Part shown: one piece after another, positions 7,114-12,826 of the stretch
Position numbering within the stretch: position 1 is the first letter of the stretch
Layout: each line of letters begins with the position of its first letter
Translations under genes and position numbers: made by a program
Notes under the pieces: generated by a model
What the model was told of the DNA's origin: nothing
Database searches by the model: none
The model's input: only the letters and a program-made list of their open reading frames with translations
Source: Bordetella parapertussis
Lineage (GTDB): Bacteria > Pseudomonadota > Gammaproteobacteria > Burkholderiales > Burkholderiaceae_A
DNA length: 14,644 bases
Assembly (NCBI GenBank): GCA_945901825.1
Contig: CAMDMC010000036.1
Coordinates: 1-14,644, forward strand
Direction of reading: 5' to 3'

Positions 7114-8682
7114 TTACCTACCTACCAGAACTCGGCTCGTATCGCCCACTACCTGAGGTTGCTGAGTGCGGTTCATCCCCATGGCACGTCGCGTAACGTT
7201 CTCGGATAGATAGGTCTGCATCTCGCCCACAGTGATCTGTTTATCCTTATTGGTGTCTGCTTCCCCTTCCATACCCCTCATGAGGTAGTAGCTGAAAATT
7301 CCATGGCGCAGCTCGGGACTGCTTGATGAAATCTGGTCGGGTGCTGAGGCTGAGATTACGGTGAAGTTTTCGGGAAGGCCTGTTGCTTGCTTCGGGGTAA
7401 GTGTGATGGGACGCGCACTGGCTAGTAGTGTCTCACCCGTCCTGCTCTGCCCACTGTAGCAGCTATCAATAAACATGATAACGGACCTAGGGCTTGTAAG
7501 TTGAATGGCTTCTGCGACCTCTTTTTGACTCACTGCCGTGCGAGCCAGAAGGTCTCTATCGACTTCATGAGGCAAGAAATACAAACTACGACCGTCATTA
7601 GATGGAAGCCCGTGCCCGCTGTAGAAAACGTAGATTTTTGTTTTCCCCTTATTCACGCGAGTTGGTAGCCATGTTTTGAAAGTACGCAAGACTTCGGCTG
7701 CCTCGGCTTTCTCATCTAGAAGTAACCGAATATTTTCTGGTGGGACACCAAGTGCCCGTACCGCGTAGTCATAAAAAGCACTGGCATCACGACTTGCGTA
7801 GTCTGCTGAAGAAATTCTTCGATACTTTTCGATGCCAATAATAATGGCAACTGAGTCGGACACCGCTACAGGATTAACCCTTAAAGGGCGCAACGGCTCG
7901 AGACGAGCCTTTTGCTCAATGAGATCTCTGTTGACGGTAACCAACTGTCGCTTAATAACCTTATTGCGATCCTCGGCGACCACTTCAATTACATTTTCTC
8001 CAACCCGCGCAAACCAGCTTAATTCATAGCGGCCGGTAGCGCTTGCGCCGTGCTCGACGCCATCAATCTTTAAAGAAACCACATGTGGACTTGTACGAAC
8101 AACCAAATTGAAAGCCCCATCAAGTCTTGGCTGAGAGGCATCAACGGTTAATGTCATTGGACTCGAGACGACTGGTTTAGCGTCTTGCTGCAAAGGCTTT
8201 TCAAGAATGGTCAGTTGCGTGTCTGCTGCGCTCAACACACTCTCAGAGCTGCCTTCTGATCTTACAAACTGGTCTCTCTCCCACAGTCCTATAAGCGGAG
8301 AGCGCCCATCAGAAAAACGGAAAACCCCTCGTCCATGCGCCTTCTCGTCTCTCCATTCACCCTCATAGGTGTCGCCATTCGCAAAGGCAAAACGGCCTAC
8401 TCCATTTGGAACGCCAGCCCGTAGTTGACCTTTGTAACTACTTCCATTGGGGAAAAAGAATTCCCCATCCCCATGGGGCATTCCATTCAGAAACTCGCCT
8501 TCATATCTCAATCCGTTTGGGAAGGCAACATCCTGCGAGCACATGGTCCAGTGTCTCATCTCAACCTCAAGCGAGCACTGCTCGGCCGCGAAACTTAAGT
8601 GCGCGCTGAAGGAAAGAGAAGTAAGAACAAGAAAAGCGTTCCTCACTCCTCTTTTGATCTGAGAGGATGAAACCGGCCACAT
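7114..8682 (-). CDS. Secreted caspase-family (C14) protein with MORN repeats, Ig-like domain and EF-hand-like loop
   Basis: A 522-residue exported protein. Layout: signal peptide (about 1-32, SFA-AEQ); MORN repeats (about 55-141, three clear 23-residue units such as YEGEFLNGMPHGDGEF plus a degenerate fourth); an Ig-like domain (about 185-252); a caspase-fold domain (about 272-522). The dyad is visible: His357 in FYSGHG and Cys408 in FIDSCYSG, with a VAIIIGIEKY first strand and RDA motif. Near the C-terminus DTNKDKQITVGE (476-487) fits an EF-hand loop with acidic or polar residues at 1, 3, 5, 9 and 12, so calcium dependence is plausible. ATG 8682 has no clear Shine-Dalgarno and lies 22 bp after the lipoprotein gene's stop, so the two form one operon. 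Catalysis is inferred from the intact dyad; cleavage specificity and substrate unknown. Confidence 0.88.
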   Translation of the reverse strand: MWPVSSSQIKRGVRNAFLVLTSLSFSAHLSFAAEQCSLEVEMRHWTMCSQDVAFPNGLRYEGEFLNGMPHGDGEFFFPNGSSYKGQLRAGVPNGVGRFAFANGDTYEGEWRDEKAHGRGVFRFSDGRSPLIGLWERDQFVRSEGSSESVLSAADTQLTILEKPLQQDAKPVVSSPMTLTVDASQPRLDGAFNLVVRTSPHVVSLKIDGVEHGASATGRYELSWFARVGENVIEVVAEDRNKVIKRQLVTVNRDLIEQKARLEPLRPLRVNPVAVSDSVAIIIGIEKYRRISSADYASRDASAFYDYAVRALGVPPENIRLLLDEKAEAAEVLRTFKTWLPTRVNKGKTKIYVFYSGHGLPSNDGRSLYFLPHEVDRDLLARTAVSQKEVAEAIQLTSPRSVIMFIDSCYSGQSRTGETLLASARPITLTPKQATGLPENFTVISASAPDQISSSSPELRHGIFSYYLMRGMEGEADTNKDKQITVGEMQTYLSENVTRRAMGMNRTQQPQVVGDTSRVLVGR

Positions 8683-8704
8683 AGGCTATTCGGGCGAAAG
8701 GTTT

Positions 8705-9121
8705 CTATTTGGCAGGCAGACGAAATGTTGAGGGTGCCTCATCTCTTTCGAGAGCAACGTTCGTGGACTCTGGATATTTCCACATTGCGCCCGTCATCAT
8801 ATCGACTATTCCCAGGTCTAAGAATACCCCCCCAACCACGCCAGCAGTCTGGGTTGAACTTACCAGACGAATTGTTGATGATTTATAGCCAGGAGCTTTA
8901 CAAGCCACAAGAATGTCGTCTTTATCCTTAGAGACGGATATCGTGTTGTTTGTAGTCGTGATGGTCGCTAACTGACCCTCCCCATCCCGACTCACTACGC
9001 AAACAGTTTCCTTCGGTTCGAGATTGAAGATGATGGTTTGGCTTGTCCCTTGAGTGATTGAGGCGCACCCCGACAAAACTCCCAGAGATACCAATGGCAC
9101 AGCAATACGAAATGGCTTCAT
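8705..9121 (-). CDS. Small lipoprotein in operon with the caspase-family gene
   Basis: A 138-residue lipoprotein with lipobox LSGC (Cys19) and Ala at +2, predicting the outer membrane. The mature N-terminus ASITQGTSQTI is typical of a common group of small proteobacterial lipoproteins with a PEGA-like beta domain. Consistent with that, a strand region with two cysteines (VCVVSRDG and ILVACKAPGYKSSTIRL, about 40-85) is followed by a Gly-rich hydrophobic VGGVFLDLGIVDMMTGAMWKYP segment. The family has no settled function known to me. ATG 9121 is preceded by AAAGG at 7 nt, the best ribosome site of this unit. It is the first gene, with the caspase-family gene 22 bp downstream, suggesting a membrane anchor or partner for the caspase (inference). 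Confidence 0.8.
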   Translation of the reverse strand: MKPFRIAVPLVSLGVLSGCASITQGTSQTIIFNLEPKETVCVVSRDGEGQLATITTTNNTISVSKDKDDILVACKAPGYKSSTIRLVSSTQTAGVVGGVFLDLGIVDMMTGAMWKYPESTNVALERDEAPSTFRLPAK

Positions 9122-9559
9122 GACACGACCTTTGTTTTTATTGAAAGAGAAAAACCACGCGAAAACCTTGAAAAATACTGATCTTTTTCTTGCGCCGCCT
9201 CTACAAAACGTTTGATGGATGGCTTGGAAAAAATTTGAACCGCAGGCAGCAAAAAAACTAGTGGCCCTGTTTTAAAAAAATCATGCTCCGTGCACGAGGA
9301 GTCCGGGGTGCTATGGTTTAACAACCTGCGATAAGACTTGGTTGGGGGGTTTACCCTGGTTGGGGGGTTTACCCTAGGTGGTGGTAAAGGCTGCCTCTCC
9401 GAAGCCTATCACGATGTTACGGTGGGAACCGTGGCCCTTGCATTGGCATGTTGATTTGTTGTGCGACAAAGACGTAATCGCTATCAAAGCAACCGCGCGA
9501 TACTTGAATTGATTAAATTTATTTGCTTAATATAACAAAGAGCTAGATCAGGAAATGAG
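9122..9559. other. Long non-coding region upstream of the lipoprotein-caspase operon
   Basis: No convincing gene. A 68-codon minus-strand frame (9118-9324) ends within the lipoprotein start and has no protein-like features. The stretch is rich in A and T runs next to the lipoprotein gene and contains an 18-bp tandem repeat (9340-9375). At 9504-9536 an AT-rich plus-strand promoter-like element is present (TTGATT, 16 nt, TATAAC), but it reads toward decayed genes on the other strand and has no obvious target. Confidence 0.45.
9340..9375. repeat. Two perfect tandem copies of an 18-bp unit
   Basis: The unit GGTTGGGGGGTTTACCCT occurs at 9340-9357 and again, identical and adjacent, at 9358-9375. 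Each copy contains GGGTTTACCC, an imperfect palindrome (GGGT/ACCC arms). The pair lies about 220 bp upstream of the lipoprotein-caspase operon start. Confidence 0.9.
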
Positions 9560-9688
9560 CTAGGCCACAAAAAGATCACCCTGGCGAAGTGTACAAAGCC
9601 GCAGCCCATGGTGACGCACACGGGCCCAGTGGCTTGGCCCATGCACGCCGTGCCAGTTGATGCGGAACTGATCGCAAATAGCCGTCAT
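9560..9688 (-). pseudogene. Truncated remnant of an HD-like protein gene (N-terminal part only)
   Basis: A 42-codon frame from ATG 9688 to TAG 9560. It contains FRINWHGVHGPSHWARVRHH, which resembles the N-terminus of a family of HD-like hypothetical proteins in which an IHGxxHWxRV motif precedes a helix and then the metal-binding HD region. Here the reading frame runs into unrelated residues (LRQGDLFVA) and stops, so the metal site and most of the protein are missing. It overlaps the degraded 3' end of the neighbouring pseudogene in another frame. The family link is from memory of the motif, moderately sure; the truncation is clear if that link is right. Confidence 0.5.
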
Positions 9689-10056
9689 AAGGCTCCCGTA
9701 CCTCGTCACGCGGGTAGCCGTCTTCCCAGAAGTTGTGGTCAAGGCAGCCAAGCAAGTCCCAGCCTTGCAGGAAGAAGTTAGTAAGCTCGCCCAGGCTTAA
9801 GGGCTTCGTAAAGGTGCTCGTTTGACGCCCGGTATTGGTGTCGCCGTTGTACTCGTCCACGATGCGGTAGCTAATACGCTTGCCCAGAGGCCGTGCATAG
9901 ACACAGGTGACATCTTAGGTTGTGGAGGCAATGGTGATGCGGGCAATTTCCACCTCTTGCTTACGAGTGCTAGGCAGATACTCCCCGCCCATGAACGACG
10001 GATGCAGCCTGCCTATGAATCGGCGGTCGTCTTCTGACCTCAATGACTTTCGCCAT
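9687..10056 (-). pseudogene. Degraded gene for a small conserved hypothetical protein (frameshift plus in-frame stop)
   Basis: A readable protein spans two frames. ATG at 10056, with GGAGG 9 nt upstream, begins MAKVIE. One extra G (10038) then shifts the frame, after which SEDDRRFIGRLHPSFMGGEY and EVEIARITIASTT follow. An in-frame TAA (9917-9915) interrupts, and the frame continues as DVTCVYARPLGKRISYRIVDEY through LSLGELTNFFLQGWDLL to about 9687, where family-like sequence ends. The strings match a small conserved bacterial hypothetical family (EVEIAR, STT.DV, GKRI.YRIVDEY) of unknown function. A frameshift, a stop and loss of the 3' end make it non-functional unless there is recoding or sequencing error. 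Beyond 9687 the same frame continues to a stop at 9576 without family-like residues. Confidence 0.65.
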
Positions 10057-10430
10057 GGTGTGATGCCTCCAAGTTGTTAAAGAACAAGTTCGCGCACTGA
10101 TAGATCAACGATTCGGCGAGTGCTTAGTCAAGGGCAACACGAAAGCGAGTGTCCGTTTTTTCGCGCCAATAGGAAAGGTCGTGCAGGCCCTGAAACTATT
10201 ATTAGGCGCTTGAGTCTTTTCGGCCATTGTGAAAGGCCCCGTTGAGTTCTCAGGCGGTGCACTCAAAACTGGCAATGTATTTGGTTACGAGACGCGAACC
10301 CGGCAAATTCTCATTCCCAGCGATTTATGGATTGAGTTTAGTCATCTGGGCTACTGGCAAACCTCACTCTACGGGAAGTTTAGCCATACGATTGGGGTGA
10401 CTGCGTTACAGAGGGGCGCGGGGCGTGGGA
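10057..10430. other. About 370 bp without a convincing gene
   Basis: It holds the upstream region of the degraded gene and a 71-codon plus-strand frame (10229-10444, GTG start) whose translation looks protein-like in places (FGYETRTRQILIPSDLWIEF) but which I cannot assign; it runs into the end of the KTSC gene on the other strand. It could be another gene remnant. A weak ACAC/GTGT hairpin followed by six T's lies near 10137-10160 on the plus strand; it is too short to call a terminator. Confidence 0.35.
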
Positions 10431-10622
10431 CTACTCTTCGGTGATCCGGTCCTCAAGGTAGGGTGAGGTATTGGGTGCGCTACACAAACGGCGGGCAATC
10501 TCCTCTGGAACCGGTCGAAACGCTGCGATTCGCTTGTTACGCCACTGAACCTCTAAATACCTGCTGCTGGGGTCAAACAACACCTGTTCAATCTCACCCG
10601 TCGTAAACTTTTTCGTGATCAT
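10431..10622 (-). CDS. KTSC domain-containing small protein
   Basis: A 63-residue protein filling nearly the whole length with a KTSC-like domain: VLFDPSSRYLEVQWRNKRIAAFRPVP, then EEIARRLCSAPNTSPYLEDRI. The family is named for a Lys-Thr-Ser-Cys pattern in some members; some are found with RNA-related proteins, but the biochemical role is not settled. It has no signal peptide. ATG 10622 lies 15 bp after the ArsR gene's stop with a weak GGGAAAG upstream, so it is the third gene of the blh-bigR unit and probably sulfide-responsive. KTSC genes are not a standard member of bigR operons as I know them. Confidence 0.7.
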   Translation of the reverse strand: MITKKFTTGEIEQVLFDPSSRYLEVQWRNKRIAAFRPVPEEIARRLCSAPNTSPYLEDRITEE

Positions 10623-10637
10623 GGGTTCACTTTCCCT

Positions 10638-10955
10638 TCATGGTTTGCCTCGACAAAAGGCAGCCTCCAGGGCGCGCAAAAGGCCGAGAACGCGGGTATC
10701 GGTGATTCTGTAGAACATGAATTTTCCCTCACGACGCGGCTGAACCAAGCCCTCGGCCCGTAGCACCCCAAGCTGCTGAGAGAGACTGGGCTGCCGAATG
10801 CCTGTGAGCTGCTCGAGCTCACCCACAGAACGCTCTCCTTCTGTGAGCTGACACAACAAGACCAGCCGGTCTTCATTAGCCATAGACTTCAGAAAGGCAG
10901 CCGCAAATCCGGCCGACTGCCGGATGGACTGGATGTCGAGGATTTCAGAGGGCAT
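10638..10955 (-). CDS. bigR: BigR/SqrR/YgaV-type ArsR-family persulfide-responsive repressor
   Basis: A 105-residue winged-helix regulator of the ArsR/SmtB family. The recognition region is GELEQLTGIRQPSLSQQLGVLRAEGLV (about 45-72) and the wing is RREGKFMFYRIT. Two cysteines, Cys35 (VLLCQL) and Cys101 (AAFCRGKP), are 66 residues apart, the same spacing as the redox pair of BigR, SqrR and YgaV, which form a disulfide or polysulfide bridge and leave DNA when persulfide rises. There is no ArsR-type metal motif ELCVCD in the recognition helix. It overlaps the upstream metallo-beta-lactamase gene by 11 bp, giving coupled translation. The probable operator is the palindrome at 11855-11881. The subgroup assignment is strong because of family fold, cysteines and neighbours together. 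Confidence 0.88.
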   Translation of the reverse strand: MPSEILDIQSIRQSAGFAAAFLKSMANEDRLVLLCQLTEGERSVGELEQLTGIRQPSLSQQLGVLRAEGLVQPRREGKFMFYRITDTRVLGLLRALEAAFCRGKP

Positions 10956-11820
10956 TGATCGGAATCTTCACATAAGCTGTTCCATTGGACTCTTTCGGCG
11001 GCATATTCCCGGCACGGATGTTGATCTGGACCGCCGGCAAAATCAGCACTGGCATCTCGAGGGTTGCATCGCGCTTTTTACGCATCTCGACAAACTGCGC
11101 CTTGCTGATGCCTTCGTGCACATGAATATTCTTAGCCCGCTGCTCGGCCACGGTTGTCTGAAAGGCGATCGGACGGTCGTTGGGTGGGTAGTCATGGCAG
11201 ACAAAAAGACGCGTCTCCGGCGGCAGGCTCAAGAGCTTTGATACGGAATCATGAAGGGTCTCTGCGTCGCCGCCGGGGAAGTCACAGCGAGCCGTTCCCA
11301 CATCGGGCATGAACAAGGTATCGCCCACAAAGACGGCATCGCCAACCTGATAGGCCACGCAGGCGGGTGTGTGCCCAGGGACGGATATCACCCGAGCCTT
11401 TAAACCTCCGATGTTGAAGACTTCCTCGTTCTTGAGCAGCACATTGAACTGTGAGCCGTCCGTCGGGAACTCGGGCTCTAAGTTGAAAATGCCCTTAAAC
11501 ATCTTCTGTACGTTGGTGATCTGGTCACCAATGCCAATGTTGCCGCCTAGCTTGTTCCGGAGATAAGGCGCTGCGCTCAGGTGGTCTGCATGGGCATGGG
11601 TCTCCAGAATCCATTCCACCTGAAGTGCGTTGGCTCTGACGTACTCAATGACCTTATCTGCTGATTCGGTCTTGGTGCGCCCCGACTTGGGGTCGTAGTC
11701 GAGCACCGAGTCGATGATCGCGGCAGTAGTTTCGGGGCCAGCATGAACGACATAGGTGACCGTCCAGGTTGCAGCGTCGAAGATGCCGTGCACTTGCGGG
11801 TTTCGCGAGGGGCTGCTCAT
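10945..11820 (-). CDS. blh: Blh-type metallo-beta-lactamase protein, persulfide dioxygenase-like
   Basis: A 291-residue cytoplasmic protein of the ETHE1/Blh group, which oxidises glutathione persulfide (or similar) to sulfite using mononuclear iron. Motifs: THAHADH (His75, His77, Asp79, His80), PGHTPAC (His150), VGDTLF (Asp167) and VCHDY (His209). By comparison with ETHE1 the iron ligands should be His75, His150 and Asp167. TARCDFPGGDAETLHDSV is a stretch typical of Blh proteins. The C-terminal 50 residues are a short extension; there is no rhodanese domain. ATG 11820 has AAAGGAG 6 nt upstream. It is first in the minus-strand unit with the BigR-type repressor and KTSC genes, fed by the promoter at 11851-11879. 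The activity is inferred from family and context. Confidence 0.88.
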   Translation of the reverse strand: MSSPSRNPQVHGIFDAATWTVTYVVHAGPETTAAIIDSVLDYDPKSGRTKTESADKVIEYVRANALQVEWILETHAHADHLSAAPYLRNKLGGNIGIGDQITNVQKMFKGIFNLEPEFPTDGSQFNVLLKNEEVFNIGGLKARVISVPGHTPACVAYQVGDAVFVGDTLFMPDVGTARCDFPGGDAETLHDSVSKLLSLPPETRLFVCHDYPPNDRPIAFQTTVAEQRAKNIHVHEGISKAQFVEMRKKRDATLEMPVLILPAVQINIRAGNMPPKESNGTAYVKIPINAL

Positions 11821-11850
11821 GACTTACTCCTTTTCATTTAAGGTTTACAT

Positions 11851-11879
11851 AGTTTATTGATTAATATACTATATATCAA
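11851..11879 (-). promoter_or_regulatory. Minus-strand promoter of the blh-bigR unit
   Basis: On the minus strand TTGATA (11879-11874) and TAAACT (11856-11851) are separated by 17 nt, a sigma-70-type arrangement about 30 bp upstream of the blh start. The palindromic operator covers both hexamers, so a bound repressor would block it. Confidence 0.5.
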
Positions 11880-11881
11880 TA
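11855..11881. promoter_or_regulatory. Probable BigR operator, 27-bp AT-rich imperfect palindrome
   Basis: Outer arms TATTGAT (11855-11861) and ATCAATA (11875-11881) are perfectly complementary; 10 of 13 arm positions pair around centre 11868. AT-rich palindromes between divergent genes are the usual target of BigR/SqrR-type repressors. On the plus strand TTTACA (11844-11849) and TATACT (11865-11870) give only a 15-nt spacer, so the plus promoter is weakly supported, but it too would be covered. Confidence 0.6.
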
Positions 11882-11918
11882 GAACATCCAGAAACCTCCA
11901 AAACAAACCAAATTCCAC

Positions 11919-11925
11919 AAAGGAG
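11919..11925 (+). promoter_or_regulatory. Ribosome binding site fixing the start of the first YeeE/YedE gene
   Basis: AAAGGAG lies 6 nt before ATG 11932. The frame is open back to 11857, but that part covers the operator and promoter and has no ribosome site, so 11932 is the start. The divergent blh gene has the same AAAGGAG at the same 6-nt spacing (11833-11827). Confidence 0.8.
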
Positions 11926-11931
11926 CAAGAC

Positions 11932-12366
11932 ATGACGATTGACTGGATTCACTTCACCCCCTGGACATCCCTGGCGGGTGGAATGTTGTTGGGTATTGCA
12001 TCCGTAGCGCTCATCCTGGCAAGCGGGCGCGTGCTGGGCATCAGCGGTATTCTGGGCGGCCTGCTCGCCCCCAAACGCGGCGACACCAGTTGGCGGGTGT
12101 TCCTTCTACTCGGGATGCTTCTGGCACCCGTCACGCTGGGTCTCATTGCCCCCGAACTCGTTAGCGCGCCGCGCATTGAGGCTGGTGGCGCCGCCATCGT
12201 TGCCGCCGGCCTCTTGGTGGGCCTCGGCACACGTTACGGTGCAGGCTGCACCAGCGGGCACGGCGTCTGCGGACTATCGAGGCTCTCGCCGCGTTCGCTC
12301 GTGGCCACACTGACCTTCATGGCCGCTGGCTTTGCCACCGTCTACGTCGCACGCCACATTCTCTAA
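11932..12366 (+). CDS. YeeE/YedE family inner-membrane protein (PmpA-like)
   Basis: A 144-residue membrane protein with about four hydrophobic segments (about 12-32, 54-75, 84-100 and 121-140). It carries the family motif [20 protein letters not shown] with Cys106 and Cys113. Proteins of this family (for example the thiosulfate importer YeeE and the half-size PmpA/PmpB pairs) pass sulfur compounds through the membrane using conserved cysteines. This is a half-length protein that should work with the next gene product. Its gene diverges from blh and shares the operator region; the following gene starts 15 bp after its stop. The transported species (thiosulfate, persulfide or sulfite) cannot be told from sequence. 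Confidence 0.85.
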   Translation: MTIDWIHFTPWTSLAGGMLLGIASVALILASGRVLGISGILGGLLAPKRGDTSWRVFLLLGMLLAPVTLGLIAPELVSAPRIEAGGAAIVAAGLLVGLGTRYGAGCTSGHGVCGLSRLSPRSLVATLTFMAAGFATVYVARHIL

Positions 12367-12381
12367 ACTCCGGGAGACTTT

Positions 12382-12825
12382 ATGAACCGCGTCATTGAAT
12401 TTTTCATCGGCCTTCTTTTTGGCTGGGGGCTTCTGATTTCCGGCATGACAGACCCCGCTAAGGTCATCGGATTTCTCGACCTGGCAGGCACCTGGGATCC
12501 TTCGCTTGCATTTGTGATGGGCGGCGCCATCCTGATTGGGCTGTTCGGCTTTGCCGCAGCCAAGAAACGTACACAAAGTCTGCTGGGAGCGGCAATGCAA
12601 CTGCCTACCTCGCGAGACCTTGATCGCCGACTGGTGCTGGGCTCGCTCGCCTTCGGGGCTGGCTGGGGCATCGCCGGCTTTTGCCCAGGGCCGGGCATCG
12701 TCTCGATGGGCGCCGGGGAGTCCAAGGCCGCGCTGTTCGTGTTGTCCATGGTGGCCGGTATGTTGCTATTCGAACTTCTAAACCGTCAACCCAAAGCATC
12801 CACCTCGACGGCCACCCAGGCATGA
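12382..12825 (+). CDS. DUF6691 / YeeE-YedE half protein (PmpB-like)
   Basis: A 147-residue membrane protein, the second half of a split YeeE/YedE-type transporter. Hydrophobic segments lie at about 5-21, 42-60, 85-100 and 116-133. The motifs are FGWGLLISGMTDPAKVIGFLDL near the N-terminus and GAGWGIAGFCPGPGIVSMG with Cys101, typical of DUF6691. ATG 12382 has GGGAG upstream and lies 15 bp after the preceding gene. The C-terminus (QPKASTSTATQA) is a short polar tail. It is followed one base later by the SulP gene, so all three are co-transcribed. In bigR operons such pairs are thought to move sulfur species such as sulfite; that role is taken from family context. Confidence 0.82.
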   Translation: MNRVIEFFIGLLFGWGLLISGMTDPAKVIGFLDLAGTWDPSLAFVMGGAILIGLFGFAAAKKRTQSLLGAAMQLPTSRDLDRRLVLGSLAFGAGWGIAGFCPGPGIVSMGAGESKAALFVLSMVAGMLLFELLNRQPKASTSTATQA

Positions 12826-12826
12826 C

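Noticed and set aside
9118..9324. 68-codon minus-strand frame just upstream of the lipoprotein gene
   Set aside because: AT-rich leader-like sequence, overlaps the lipoprotein start, no recognisable protein features.
9504..9536. Plus-strand promoter-like element (TTGATT, 16 nt, TATAAC)
   Set aside because: AT-rich background makes chance matches likely and there is no plus-strand gene downstream to be driven.
10137..10160. Possible terminator (ACAC/GTGT stem followed by six T's)
   Set aside because: The stem is only 4 bp, too weak to call.
10229..10444. 71-codon plus-strand frame with a GTG start
   Set aside because: Partly protein-like, but no family, no ribosome site, and it runs into the KTSC gene on the opposite strand. 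At most a remnant.
11857..11931. Upstream extension of the first YeeE/YedE frame
   Set aside because: It lies over the operator and lacks a ribosome site, whereas AAAGGAG sits 6 nt before ATG 11932.
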